A stretch of DNA of 64,000 bases from an uncultured Porphyromonadaceae bacterium (lineage in GTDB: Bacteria > Bacteroidota > Bacteroidia > Bacteroidales > Muribaculaceae). Below are positions 7,423 through 15,997 of the stretch, piece by piece. The notes below the pieces were generated by a model. That model saw only the letters and a list, made by a program, of their open reading frames with translations, ran no database searches and was not told the origin of the DNA. The translations under genes were made by a program, and so were the position numbers. Position 1 is the stretch's first letter; each line of letters begins with the position of its first letter. Location of the stretch: positions 1 through 64,000 of the forward strand of contig UQER01000003.1 of assembly GCA_900540205.1 (NCBI GenBank). Direction: 5' to 3'.

Positions 7423-9042
7423 TCAGGCCGACTGATTCTCCTTTTCAAACGCAGCCTGCACTTCGGCATCCGTAGGCTGATAGCCGGCCGGCCATCTGGA
7501 CACCTCGCCGGGTTTACGGCCCTCTATCTGCCAGTCGAAGGGATAGAATGTGGTGTTGGCATCGCGCCACGATTTTTTACGACGGGCAAACACAATCAGA
7601 GGCAACGCGATGAAAAGCGCCACGCCCACTATAAGCACGCCGACATAGACAGCCGGGCTGCCGGTCTTGATCTGCGACGGCGGAATGAAGCTGAGCACAC
7701 CGGCCAGAACAGCACCTCCGACACCGACGATGGTGACAAGCCACATGCCGAATTTACCGCCGGGCACCTTGAAACCACGCGCCTTGTTGGGTGCGGTGTG
7801 ACGCAGACGCACAAAGGCGAAATAGATGATGACCACCATGATAAGGTAAATGATGGTGGACATCTGGCTCAAAATCTGATAGGCCGACTCAACCGAAGGC
7901 AACAGCACAAGCACCAGCGACAGCAACGACACAATGGCCGCCTGCACATACAGGATTGTCGTCTGGATGCCGTTTTTGTTGGTGTGTTGCAGCGAGCGGG
8001 GCAGGAACCCGGCTTTGCCCACAGCCAGCAGACCGGTGGACGGACCGGCAATCACCACGCTTACCTGTCCGAGCACGCCGAACGTGATCAGCACGGCCAT
8101 CACATTGCCGAGCCAGGGGGCGCCTATCGAGGCCCACAGATCGTTGTAGGCCACAAGCAGGCTCTGCAGCAGGTTGATCTTGCTTTCCGGAATCACCACG
8201 CCGATGGCAAGTGTGCCGAGAATGAAGATGGCGAGAATCGCAAGCGCCGCTATGAGAACCGATTTAGGGAAATTTTTCGACGGATTCTTCATGGCAGGCA
8301 CCTGCACTGCCTGAATCTCCATACCGGCGAAGAACAGGAAGATACTGGCCGCCAGCACGATGGTGCCGAAATTAGAGAAATCAGGCCAGAATGGTTTGTC
8401 GAGCGGAAGGTAGACGGTCTTGCCCAGCAGCAGGTAGACAACCCCCATTATGATCAGCACCGCAGCCGGGATGATGGTGCCGCACAGACCGCCGAGGGTG
8501 CTGAGCTTGTTGGCATACTTCATGCCTCGGAAAGTGTTGAACGTACATACCCAGTAAACTCCAAGCACCACAATCAATGTGTACACACGGTTGCCGGCAA
8601 GCCGGGCATCAAACGCCTCCGGCCAGAAAATATAGGCCAGCGCCACAGCTCCGAACATAAGCACTGCCGGGAACCATATGACCACCATCTGCCAGTCAAG
8701 ATACATGCTCAGCCAGCCGGTGCGGGTGCCGAACGCCTCCGATACCCAGCGGAACACACCGCCCGACCGGGTGTATGTCGAGGCAAGTTCAGCGCAGACC
8801 AGCGCATACGGCACGAGGAAAACTATGGCAGCAAGCACATAATAGAATATCGAGGTGAACCCGAACTCCGCCTGCGATGCAAGTCCTCGCATACTGACTA
8901 TGGTAGTCACAATCATGATGGCCATTGCCATCATGGAAATCTGTTTCACTCCACCTTTAGGATGAGTGTGCGGCGTCTCCTCCCTTATTCCGCCCGAAAC
9001 TGACGGCTTTTGAGACGCGGATGTTATTTTATCGTTAGCCAT
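7423..9042 (-). CDS. GadC-like amino acid antiporter (APC family)
   Basis: This is a 539-residue APC-superfamily transporter with about twelve transmembrane helices. Helix 1 carries the unwound segment around VSMRGLASQAEFG typical of the glutamate:GABA antiporter branch, and ELASTYTRSGGVFRWVSEAFG follows in helix 3. A hydrophilic C-terminal tail of about 55 residues after the last helix (ending ...AAFEKENQSA) recalls the pH-gated plug of GadC. Family members exchange an amino acid for its decarboxylated amine, consuming a proton inside. The neighbour upstream is a decarboxylase-fold protein instead of GadB, so the exchanged substrate pair is probably set by that enzyme. The length is typical. 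Confidence 0.88.
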   Translation of the reverse strand: MANDKITSASQKPSVSGGIREETPHTHPKGGVKQISMMAMAIMIVTTIVSMRGLASQAEFGFTSIFYYVLAAIVFLVPYALVCAELASTYTRSGGVFRWVSEAFGTRTGWLSMYLDWQMVVIWFPAVLMFGAVALAYIFWPEAFDARLAGNRVYTLIVVLGVYWVCTFNTFRGMKYANKLSTLGGLCGTIIPAAVLIIMGVVYLLLGKTVYLPLDKPFWPDFSNFGTIVLAASIFLFFAGMEIQAVQVPAMKNPSKNFPKSVLIAALAILAIFILGTLAIGVVIPESKINLLQSLLVAYNDLWASIGAPWLGNVMAVLITFGVLGQVSVVIAGPSTGLLAVGKAGFLPRSLQHTNKNGIQTTILYVQAAIVSLLSLVLVLLPSVESAYQILSQMSTIIYLIMVVIIYFAFVRLRHTAPNKARGFKVPGGKFGMWLVTIVGVGGAVLAGVLSFIPPSQIKTGSPAVYVGVLIVGVALFIALPLIVFARRKKSWRDANTTFYPFDWQIEGRKPGEVSRWPAGYQPTDAEVQAAFEKENQSA

Positions 9043-9092
9043 AGCGGTTTACAGTTATAAATGTGACATCAATCACGCATAAACGATAGAAA

Positions 9093-9124
9093 GGGCCGAC
9101 ACCGGATATCTCCAGTATCGGCCC
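9093..9124 (-). terminator. Hairpin between the decarboxylase and antiporter genes
   Basis: GGGCCGA/TCGGCCC arms with an inner CCGGA/TCCAG stem are followed on the minus strand by TTTCT. The short T tract suggests partial termination, or processing that sets a lower level for the downstream transporter genes. A second GC-rich stem-loop (GGGGC/GCCCC) lies just upstream at 9139 to 9165, nearer the decarboxylase stop. Confidence 0.5.
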
Positions 9125-9177
9125 GGATGTTGAAACTCGTTGCTGACGGGGCCTCGCCCCGCAACTAAAAATTATTC

Positions 9178-10335
9178 TTAACGGGCAGGATAGACTACAG
9201 GATAAGCCTCGGCAAGTTTTGTACCAACTTTATAGTGAATGCCGGGCTGAGCCGTGAAGTTTACATTGCTGCTTGCCTCGAACACCATAACGATATCGGA
9301 TCCGCCGAACTGGAAGTAAGAAATCTCCTCGCCTTTGTGGAGAACCTTGCCCACTTCGGCTGTCATTACTACTGACGAAACCTGTGCCATACCCATAGGC
9401 AGCACGGCTACCAGACCGATAGGACTGTCAATGACAATCAGGCCGCGGCACTGCATGAATTCATAACCCGGAGAATCGGGAGCATCAAGGTGACGGATCA
9501 TCTTAACATGGTTACGTCCGTCGGGGATTGCCTGATCCTGATCGGCCACTACTTCCAGATATACGGTACCTTCAATGAAGCGCGACTCAAGCACACGGCC
9601 GGCTACAGGGGCATGCTGACGGTGATAGTCGGTGGTGTTAAGGAATGCGTGCATCCACTTGCCGCCTTTGAAACGGTCCTTGTAAGGACTGTCGGCCAGA
9701 AGCTCGTCGATTTTCCAACGGATACCCTTGATATCAACTTCCGAATTCTCGCTGACTTCCCACTGACCGCCGAACGTGGAGTCGGCAGGCGAAGTGATTA
9801 TACGGCTGTCTTCGATGGCTGCGATGGGGTGTGTGCCGGGTTTGAAATGACGTGCGAAGAATTCGTTGAACGTCTTCCATCCTCCGTGAGGCTGGATATA
9901 GGAGTCCATATTATAGGCAGGTGAATTATAATAGGACTGAACTGCCTCGGGGGTAAGTGATTCCGGAGTGTCCATCCATTTGCCAAGCTCCTTTATGAAT
10001 TTTCTCATCCACAGCGAAAGCTCGGTGAGAGGTTCGGCGGGATCATGAGGCATCACTGCGTTCTGGAGGCTCTTTACAGGCTCCTGATCAAGAATGAAGT
10101 AGAAAAGACATACGTGCTTGTAAACAATCTTGCCGGGCTGATTCTCGACAGGAACCCATGTAAGCTGGGCGTCGAGCCAGTTGTAATAGTCTTCAAGCGA
10201 ATTCATTTCGTCCATCTCAACGGCGTTGTAGGACTTTGCTTTGTCAAATGCCTGCTGGAATTTGTCTTGCCAATTGTTTTTTGCAATCATGTCGAGGAGC
10301 TCCTGCACGATCGGCTGGTGGGTAGTCTGTGCCAT
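9178..10335 (-). CDS. Phosphatidylserine-decarboxylase-like pyruvoyl decarboxylase (probable amino-acid decarboxylase)
   Basis: This is a 385-residue soluble member of the PSD family. The C-terminal half holds the family residues: Asp184 in SPADS, the His motif DYHRQHAPVAG at 236 to 246, and FGGSDIVMVFE at 343 to 353. Self-cleavage before Ser346 would make the pyruvoyl cofactor (usual motif LGST or GGST). The N-terminal 150 residues form the extra helical region of the long PSD-associated branch, which includes the fungal tryptophan decarboxylase PsiD. There is no transmembrane segment or signal peptide, unlike classical membrane PSD. The next gene is a GadC-like amino acid/amine antiporter, which favours a free amino acid as substrate over phospholipid. 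The substrate itself is unknown. Confidence 0.82.
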   Translation of the reverse strand: MAQTTHQPIVQELLDMIAKNNWQDKFQQAFDKAKSYNAVEMDEMNSLEDYYNWLDAQLTWVPVENQPGKIVYKHVCLFYFILDQEPVKSLQNAVMPHDPAEPLTELSLWMRKFIKELGKWMDTPESLTPEAVQSYYNSPAYNMDSYIQPHGGWKTFNEFFARHFKPGTHPIAAIEDSRIITSPADSTFGGQWEVSENSEVDIKGIRWKIDELLADSPYKDRFKGGKWMHAFLNTTDYHRQHAPVAGRVLESRFIEGTVYLEVVADQDQAIPDGRNHVKMIRHLDAPDSPGYEFMQCRGLIVIDSPIGLVAVLPMGMAQVSSVVMTAEVGKVLHKGEEISYFQFGGSDIVMVFEASSNVNFTAQPGIHYKVGTKLAEAYPVVYPAR

Positions 10336-10629
10336 TTGTCAGTGTTGTTAGTTTAAAAAAATCTTGTGTGTTTTCATCAGGGGTGACCCCTGTTTCATAT
10401 TTTCAAGATTTATAACACCTGCCGACCCGATATGGTTTTGCACACATTACGATTTATAATTTCACTACCAATTATTTAACAATTCTTCTGCCGCCATTCA
10501 GCAACCTGCTTAATTATTCACACTGCATTACCCCCCTCCACGTAAGTTGTAGGGCACAAAAACAACATTTGTCGCAATAATATCCGATAAAAAGAAACTC
10601 CGGACAATCCGAGATACAATCTAAATATT
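10336..10629. other. Divergent intergenic region, no gene seen
   Basis: This AT-rich spacer separates the decarboxylase gene (minus) from tsaD (plus). I see no ORF, hairpin with T run or known RNA motif. I could not find a clear TAnnTTTG promoter for the decarboxylase operon here. Confidence 0.5.
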
Positions 10630-10637
10630 TAACTTTG
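10630..10637 (+). promoter_or_regulatory. Promoter -7 element abutting tsaD
   Basis: TAACTTTG ends four bases before the tsaD ATG at 10642. Transcription should therefore start at or very near the start codon, giving a leaderless message. No good -33 TTG is seen at a 19 to 21 base spacing. Confidence 0.55.
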
Positions 10638-10641
10638 CAGC

Positions 10642-11673
10642 ATGATTGACAATAATAAATCCGTAAGTATTTTGGGCATCGAATCGAGCTGCGACGACAC
10701 ATCGGCAGCCGTAATCCGCGACGGGCTGCTGCTGTCGAACGTAATCGCATCCCAGAGCGTGCATGAAGAATATGGCGGCGTAGTGCCGGAACTGGCCTCG
10801 CGCGCCCACCAGCAGAACATTGTGCCGGTGGTTGATGCGGCGATAAAACGCGCCGGAATCAGCAAGACCGACCTCTCGGCTATAGCGTTCACCCGCGGAC
10901 CGGGCCTGCTCGGCTCGCTGCTTGTGGGCACATCGTTCGCCAAGGGGCTTTCGCTCGGCCTGCGCATACCTATTGTGGATGTAAACCATCTGCATGGCCA
11001 TGTGCTAAGCCATTTCGTGCGGCGCGCACCCAAGGATGTAGTGCCTGAATTCCCCTTCCTCTGCCTACTCATCTCCGGCGGAAACTCACAGCTGATAATG
11101 GTGCATGCTGCCGACAACATGGAGATTCTCGGCCAGACCATCGACGATGCCGCAGGCGAGGCTTTCGACAAATGCGCCAAGGTGATGGGACTCCCCTACC
11201 CCGGAGGCCCACACATCGACCGTCTTGCCGCGCAGGGGGATGCCACCCGGTTCAAATTCGCCAAGCCACACATCCCGGGGCTCGACTACAGTTTCTCCGG
11301 GCTTAAAACCTCGTTCCTCTACACGCTGCGCGATTCCGTGAAGGCAGACCCCGATTTCATCGCCAACAATCAGGCGGACCTTGCGGCATCGCTCCAGCGC
11401 ACCATCATCGACATCCTCCTTGACAAACTCGACAAGGCCGTGAAGAAAACCGGTGTGAAAACCGTAGCCATCGGCGGAGGCGTCTCGGCCAATTCCGGCG
11501 TACGTCAGGCCGTGGCCGACTACTGCGCAAGCCACGGGCTTAATGCTTTCATTCCCGAGCGCGCCTTCACCACCGACAACGCCGCCATGGTGGCCATAGC
11601 CGGTTACTTCAAATATCTCAAAGGGGAATTCTGCCCCTATTCCGAGGCTCCTTTCGCACGCGTTTCGCTCTAA
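10642..11673 (+). CDS. tsaD: tRNA N6-adenosine threonylcarbamoyltransferase
   Basis: This 343-residue enzyme transfers the threonylcarbamoyl group to A37 of ANN-decoding tRNAs, acting with TsaB and TsaE. The ASKHA-fold start ILGIESSCDDTSAAV is intact. The metal-binding histidines are H116 and H120 in VNHLHGH, and the phosphate motif ISGGNSQLI follows. The C-terminal VAIGGGVSANSGVR and FTTDNAAMVA segments are the usual nucleotide-binding and metal-ligand (Asp) regions. The length is normal. It heads a plus-strand pair with cinA, 56 bases downstream. The start is placed at the ATG beside the promoter element, and no upstream in-frame start is plausible. Confidence 0.97.
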   Translation: MIDNNKSVSILGIESSCDDTSAAVIRDGLLLSNVIASQSVHEEYGGVVPELASRAHQQNIVPVVDAAIKRAGISKTDLSAIAFTRGPGLLGSLLVGTSFAKGLSLGLRIPIVDVNHLHGHVLSHFVRRAPKDVVPEFPFLCLLISGGNSQLIMVHAADNMEILGQTIDDAAGEAFDKCAKVMGLPYPGGPHIDRLAAQGDATRFKFAKPHIPGLDYSFSGLKTSFLYTLRDSVKADPDFIANNQADLAASLQRTIIDILLDKLDKAVKKTGVKTVAIGGGVSANSGVRQAVADYCASHGLNAFIPERAFTTDNAAMVAIAGYFKYLKGEFCPYSEAPFARVSL

Positions 11674-11729
11674 AACACTCGGAAGCCTAACTTACAGCGG
11701 AGATTCTCCCAAAAAAAACTTGACAGGAA

Positions 11730-12974
11730 ATGGATGTTTCTGTAATAGCCATCGGCGACGAACTGCTCATAGGTCAGGTCACCGACACAAATTCGGGCGA
11801 CATTGCCCGCGCACTTACACCGTTCGGATGGAGCCTGCGCTCCACACGCACCGTTCACGACAACGCCGCCGACATCCGCGATGCCATTACCCAAGCCTTC
11901 GCCGAATCGGATGTGGTGCTCACCACCGGAGGCCTCGGCCCCACCAAGGATGACATCACCAAATCGACCCTGCGCGACATTTTCGGAGGCGAAATGGTGC
12001 TCGACAGCGACACGCTTGAAAACGTGCGCGAGGTGTTCCGACGCCGCGGGCTGCACATGAACAGCCTTACGGAAAGTCAGGCCATAGTGCCGGATTCATG
12101 CACAGTGATCAAAAACGAACTCGGCACGGCGCCTGTCATGTGGTTCGAACGCAACGGGAAAGTGCTCGTGGCCATGCCCGGCGTGCCGTTCGAGACACGG
12201 AATGCATTCTCAAAGGAGGTTCTGCCGCGCCTGCTCCGCCATTTCGGCCAGACAGCCACCATACTCCATTCCACACTTATAATCACCGACATAACCGAGA
12301 GCGACCTCGCCGAGAGAATTGCCGACATTGAAAATGCACTTCCGCCACAACTGCATCTGGCCTATCTGCCCAATCCGGGCTACATACGCCTGCGTCTGGA
12401 TGCCACCGGAATGGAAGAGACACGCCTGCACGGAATGCTCTCTGATGCCGTGTCAGCTCTGCGCAAAAATCTCGGCGACAAAGTTCTGGCCGAACATGAT
12501 GCCACTCCGGAAGAAATCCTGAAAGACATCCTCGTGGAGAAGGGTCTCACATTCGCCACGGCCGAAAGCTGCACTGGCGGAAACATAGCCCACCGGTTCA
12601 CAATGCTTCCGGGCGCATCGGATGTTTTTGCCGGCGGAGTGGTAAGTTATGCCAACGAAGTAAAACTCAATGTGCTTGGAGTGGACGCCGGGACAATCGC
12701 CACACTCGGCGCCGTATCCGAACCCGTAGCCGCAGCCATGGCCGAGGGGGCATGCCGTGTTCTCGGAACCGACTGCGCCGTTGCCACTTCAGGCATTGCA
12801 GGCCCCGGCGGAGGCACGCCTGACAAACCGGTAGGCACCGTGTGCATGGCGTTCGCCACACCGGCAGGCACACACACTGTCACCGTTCATCTCCCCGGCG
12901 ACAGAGGCCGGGTGATTGACCGCGCGTCGACCACCGCCCTTATCGGCATGATCAAAGCTCTTCGCTCCCTTTAA
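11730..12974 (+). CDS. cinA: CinA family protein (NMN deamidase/ADP-ribose pyrophosphatase type)
   Basis: This 414-residue protein has two domains. The N-terminal MoCF/COG1058 domain (about 1 to 170) has the signatures GDELLIGQVTDTN and TTGGLGPTKDD. The C-terminal CinA deamidase domain (about 255 to 410) has FATAESCTGGNIAHR with its catalytic Ser, GGVVSYANEVK and TSGIAGPGGGTPDKPVGTV. The family recycles nicotinamide mononucleotide to the NaMN form in NAD metabolism. The convergent neighbour nadE is also an NAD gene, which fits but may be chance. The C-terminus ends within the first unit of a 27-base tandem repeat that continues past the stop. Confidence 0.94.
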   Translation: MDVSVIAIGDELLIGQVTDTNSGDIARALTPFGWSLRSTRTVHDNAADIRDAITQAFAESDVVLTTGGLGPTKDDITKSTLRDIFGGEMVLDSDTLENVREVFRRRGLHMNSLTESQAIVPDSCTVIKNELGTAPVMWFERNGKVLVAMPGVPFETRNAFSKEVLPRLLRHFGQTATILHSTLIITDITESDLAERIADIENALPPQLHLAYLPNPGYIRLRLDATGMEETRLHGMLSDAVSALRKNLGDKVLAEHDATPEEILKDILVEKGLTFATAESCTGGNIAHRFTMLPGASDVFAGGVVSYANEVKLNVLGVDAGTIATLGAVSEPVAAAMAEGACRVLGTDCAVATSGIAGPGGGTPDKPVGTVCMAFATPAGTHTVTVHLPGDRGRVIDRASTTALIGMIKALRSL

Positions 12975-13031
12975 TTCATCAAAGCTTTTCGTTCTCTTTG
13001 ATTCCTCAAAGCTCGTCGACCTCTTTAAGCC
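12951..13031. repeat. Three 27-base tandem repeats across the cinA/nadE 3' ends
   Basis: Units at 12951 to 12977, 12978 to 13004 and 13005 to 13031 share ATCAAAGCT, a C/G/T core and a CTTT box. The first encodes the last cinA codons, the second lies between the two stop codons, and the third encodes the last nadE codons on the minus strand. Divergence between units is moderate, so the duplication is not recent. Confidence 0.75.
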
Positions 13032-14940
13032 ACATTTCGGCCGAGGCATCGGAGGGCATGCGCCAGTCGCCGCGCGGCGACAGACACACCGAACCCACCT
13101 TCGGACCATCGGGCATGCACGAGCGTTTGAACTGCTGACTGAAAAAACGGCGGAAGAACGTGCGCATCCAGTGTTTTATGGTCTCGCGGTCGAACACTCC
13201 GTCGAAGGCATTGAGTGCCAGCAGGAAGATGCGTTTCGGTGTGAACCCGTAGCGCAAGGTGTAGTAAAGGAAGAAATCGTGCAGTTCATACGGGCCCACA
13301 AGGTCCTCGGTTTTCTGCGTGATATTCCCCTGCTCGTCGGCAGGAATGAGTTCGGGCGAGATGGGGGTATCGATAATGTCGTGCAGCGCCTCCACTACCT
13401 CCGGCACATCGCTGCGCATCTCAAACCAGCGCACGAGATAGCGCACGAGGGTCTTGGGTACCGAGGCATTGACACCATACATCGACATGTGGTCGCCGTT
13501 GTAGGTAGCCCAACCCAGCGCAAGTTCCGAAAGGTCGCCGGTGCCGAGCACCATGCCCCCTTCCTGATTGGCCACATCCATCAGCAGCTGGGTGCGCTCG
13601 CGGGCCTGCGAGTTCTCATAAGTCACATCGTGCACAGCCGCATCATGACCGATGTCGGCGAAATGCTGCTCCACGGCCTTAGAGATGGATATTTCGCGTG
13701 CCGTTACACCCAGGCCCCCCATCAGCTTCACAGCATTGCCGTGCGTGCGGCCTGTTGTGCCGAATCCGGGCATCGTGATGCCTATGATTCCCTTGCGGTC
13801 AAGCCCGAGTCTGTCGAAAGCCTTCACCGCAACAAGGAGCGCAAGCGTGGAATCGAGACCGCCGGAGATGCCGACCACCAGCGTATGGCAACGGGTTGCG
13901 GCCAGACGGCGCGCCAGTCCGGCCACCTGAATATTCACTATCTCGTTGCAGCGCTCGTCGATGGCTGCATCATCAGCAGGCACGAATGGCCGCGGAGCCA
14001 CCTTGCGCAGGAGTTCAGAGGGGCCGCCCTCATTGTCGGCATCAGGTGCTGTGGGACAGTCCACCACACGCATGCTTGCATTGAAGCCGTTGTTGTCACG
14101 GCAGTCATGCCAGGTGGTGGAATGCATACGGTCGCGCTGCAGCGCCTCGATGTCTATATCGGCAACGGACACTGAAGGCTCATTGCTCCAACGCTTGTTG
14201 GAGGCAAGCATCGTGCCGTTTTCGGCAACGAAAGCCTTACCGTCGAACACGAGGTCGGTCGACGATTCTCCGAACCCGGCCGAAGCATACACATAGCCGC
14301 ACATGCAGCGCGCACTCTGCTGGAGGATGAGGTTGCGCAGATAGACATACTTGCCTATCTGATCGTCAGAGGCCGAGAGATTTGCCACAACCAGTGCCCC
14401 GCCCAAAGCTGCAAAACCCGAAGGGGGCACGGGCGCCCATAGATCCTCACATATTTCTATGCCCACAGCAACGCCCTTGACACGGGCCAGCTGTTTGTCG
14501 CCAAGCTGCAGACCCAAGAATTCGGCATTGTGTATGTCATGCCCTGATGCAAACCAGCGTTTTTCGTAAAACTCATTGTAATTAGGCAGATAAGTTTTGG
14601 GTACGACCATGCGCACCTCACCGCCGCTCACCACCACGGCACAGTTGTAGAGCGAACCGCCCGAACGCACCGGTGCGCCCACCACCGCGACAAGATGAAG
14701 ATCGGCAGTGGCTGCGGCGATACGGAGCAACGCCTCATCCGATTTGTCGAGCAACAGGCGGCTGTGGAACAGGTCACCGCAAGTGTAACCCGTGACACAA
14801 AGCTCCGGGAACACGGCAAGGTCAACGCCCTGCCCGTCGAGGCTGCGCAGTTCATCTATTATATGCGAGGCATTTGCCTGCGGATTAGCTATCTCAACCG
14901 GCGGAACCACTGCCGCCACACGGAAAAAACCTGATTTCAT
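13006..14940 (-). CDS. nadE: Glutamine-dependent NAD(+) synthetase
   Basis: This 644-residue bifunctional enzyme amidates nicotinic acid adenine dinucleotide with ammonia from glutamine. The N-terminal nitrilase-type glutaminase has the triad E46 (FPELCVTGY), K115 (PKTYLPNYNEF) and C164 (GIEICEDLW). The synthetase domain starts near 335 and carries the ATP-pyrophosphatase loop SGGLDST at 359 to 365, then GTGDLSELALGWATYNGDHMS. The length is that of the long glutaminase-fused class. The ATG at 14940 is preceded by an A-rich stretch. A TAATTTCG sequence (15013 to 15020, minus) is a near-match promoter element. Confidence 0.97.
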   Translation of the reverse strand: MKSGFFRVAAVVPPVEIANPQANASHIIDELRSLDGQGVDLAVFPELCVTGYTCGDLFHSRLLLDKSDEALLRIAAATADLHLVAVVGAPVRSGGSLYNCAVVVSGGEVRMVVPKTYLPNYNEFYEKRWFASGHDIHNAEFLGLQLGDKQLARVKGVAVGIEICEDLWAPVPPSGFAALGGALVVANLSASDDQIGKYVYLRNLILQQSARCMCGYVYASAGFGESSTDLVFDGKAFVAENGTMLASNKRWSNEPSVSVADIDIEALQRDRMHSTTWHDCRDNNGFNASMRVVDCPTAPDADNEGGPSELLRKVAPRPFVPADDAAIDERCNEIVNIQVAGLARRLAATRCHTLVVGISGGLDSTLALLVAVKAFDRLGLDRKGIIGITMPGFGTTGRTHGNAVKLMGGLGVTAREISISKAVEQHFADIGHDAAVHDVTYENSQARERTQLLMDVANQEGGMVLGTGDLSELALGWATYNGDHMSMYGVNASVPKTLVRYLVRWFEMRSDVPEVVEALHDIIDTPISPELIPADEQGNITQKTEDLVGPYELHDFFLYYTLRYGFTPKRIFLLALNAFDGVFDRETIKHWMRTFFRRFFSQQFKRSCMPDGPKVGSVCLSPRGDWRMPSDASAEMWLKEVDEL

Positions 14941-15037
14941 ATTTCCAAGTAGTTATTTCTATGTTTAGGGAAGCCTCGACATTCCGGAGGCCGATGTGCC
15001 TCTTCCCCGATGCGAAATTACGGATTTTTTCTATGAA

Positions 15038-15071
15038 TATTTGCTCAAATCACAAAAAATCACTTACTTTG
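15038..15071 (+). promoter_or_regulatory. Promoter for the L28-L33-DUF4295 operon
   Basis: ATATTTG ending at 15043, a 20-base spacer, then TTACTTTG at 15064 to 15071 gives a good Bacteroidota promoter. The expected leader is about 125 bases. I see no clear structured autoregulatory motif in it. Confidence 0.6.
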
Positions 15072-15202
15072 CACTCTGTTTTGTGGCTCCTCTATAAAAA
15101 AGTCCGCGGCAGTGATGCAGCCCCGGACGATATGAGAATGAGATGGCGGCCACTGACATATCGTGTTAATCAACAAGAAATCAAGATAATACATTAACAG
15201 CC

Positions 15203-15460
15203 ATGTCAAAGATTTGTCAGATTACAGGCAAAAAAGCGATTACCGGAAATAACGTATCGCACTCGAAGCGCCACACAAAACGCCGCTTCAATGTGAACTT
15301 GTTCAACCGCAAATTCTTCTGGGTTGAGCAGAACACCTGGGTGCTCCTCACCCTCTCCAACGCAGGCCTCCGCACCATCAACAAGATGGGTCTTGACGCA
15401 GCTCTCAAGCAGGCCGCAGAAAAGGGTTATCTCACTGAAATCAAACAATTAGACATCTAA
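15203..15460 (+). CDS. rpmB: 50S ribosomal protein L28
   Basis: This 85-residue basic protein of the large ribosomal subunit begins SKICQITGKKAITGNNVSHS and continues with the SKRHTKRRFNVNL segment typical of bL28. It is slightly longer than enterobacterial L28 (78 residues), as usual in Bacteroidota. It is first in a three-gene ribosomal operon with L33 eight bases downstream and DUF4295 next. The zinc-binding cysteines of some L28 forms are absent apart from one Cys near the N-terminus. Confidence 0.97.
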   Translation: MSKICQITGKKAITGNNVSHSKRHTKRRFNVNLFNRKFFWVEQNTWVLLTLSNAGLRTINKMGLDAALKQAAEKGYLTEIKQLDI

Positions 15461-15468
15461 TCACAGCA

Positions 15469-15657
15469 ATGGCAAAGAAAGCAAAAGGTAATCGCGTGCA
15501 GGTGATTCTGGAATGCACCGAACATAAAGCCAGCGGCATGCCCGGCACCTCCCGTTACATCACAACCAAGAACCGCAAGAACACCACAGAGCGTCTGGAG
15601 TTGAAGAAATACAACCCCATCCTCAAACGCATGACTGTTCACAAAGAAATCAAATAA
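15469..15657 (+). CDS. rpmG: 50S ribosomal protein L33
   Basis: This 62-residue bL33 begins AKKAKGNRVQVILECTEHKASG and continues with RYITTKNRKNTTERLELKKYNP. It keeps only one of the four zinc-ribbon cysteines (ECTEH), so it is the zinc-independent form. It is the second gene of the L28 operon. Confidence 0.97.
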   Translation: MAKKAKGNRVQVILECTEHKASGMPGTSRYITTKNRKNTTERLELKKYNPILKRMTVHKEIK

Positions 15658-15683
15658 TCCACCCCACAAAAGCATAAACAGAT

Positions 15684-15833
15684 ATGGCAAAGAAAACCGT
15701 CGCATCTCTTCAGAAGGGTGAAGGCCGCACCTATTCCAAGGTGATCAAAATGGTGAAATCACCCAAGACCGGTGCATACACATTCCAGGAACAGATGGTT
15801 CCTAACGATGCCGTTAAGGACATCCTGAAATAA
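15684..15833 (+). CDS. DUF4295 small basic ribosome-associated protein
   Basis: This 49-codon gene begins MAKKTVASLQKGEGRTYSKV and ends DAVKDILK. It is Lys-rich and matches the DUF4295 family that follows L28 and L33 across Bacteroidota. Members are thought to be a phylum-specific ribosomal protein (reported in a Flavobacterium ribosome structure; the name bL38 is from memory and unverified). The ATG at 15684 sits 26 bases after the L33 stop, with the A-rich sequence ACAGAT before it. The terminator follows within 100 bases, so it closes the operon. Confidence 0.9.
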   Translation: MAKKTVASLQKGEGRTYSKVIKMVKSPKTGAYTFQEQMVPNDAVKDILK

Positions 15834-15924
15834 ACATTTCAACGACTACTCCGAAAGCTGCACGGCAGCACCTCAACCCTCCAGCAGGCAGGTGCGCGGC
15901 AAATGCAGCCGGAACAATACACTC

Positions 15925-15970
15925 CGCACGGGAGGACCAGCCCTCAGGCTCAGTCCTCCCGTGCGTTTTT
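15925..15970 (+). terminator. Terminator of the L28-L33-DUF4295 operon
   Basis: A 13-base perfect stem, CGCACGGGAGGAC with GTCCTCCCGTGCG, is followed by TTTTT. Confidence 0.92.
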
Positions 15971-15997
15971 GCACTTTTCAGGACACTCCTCATCAGC

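Noticed and set aside
7225..9003. 592-codon plus-strand ORF opposite the GadC-like antiporter
   Set aside because: Low-complexity His/Arg/Gln product that is complementary to a clear twelve-helix transporter.
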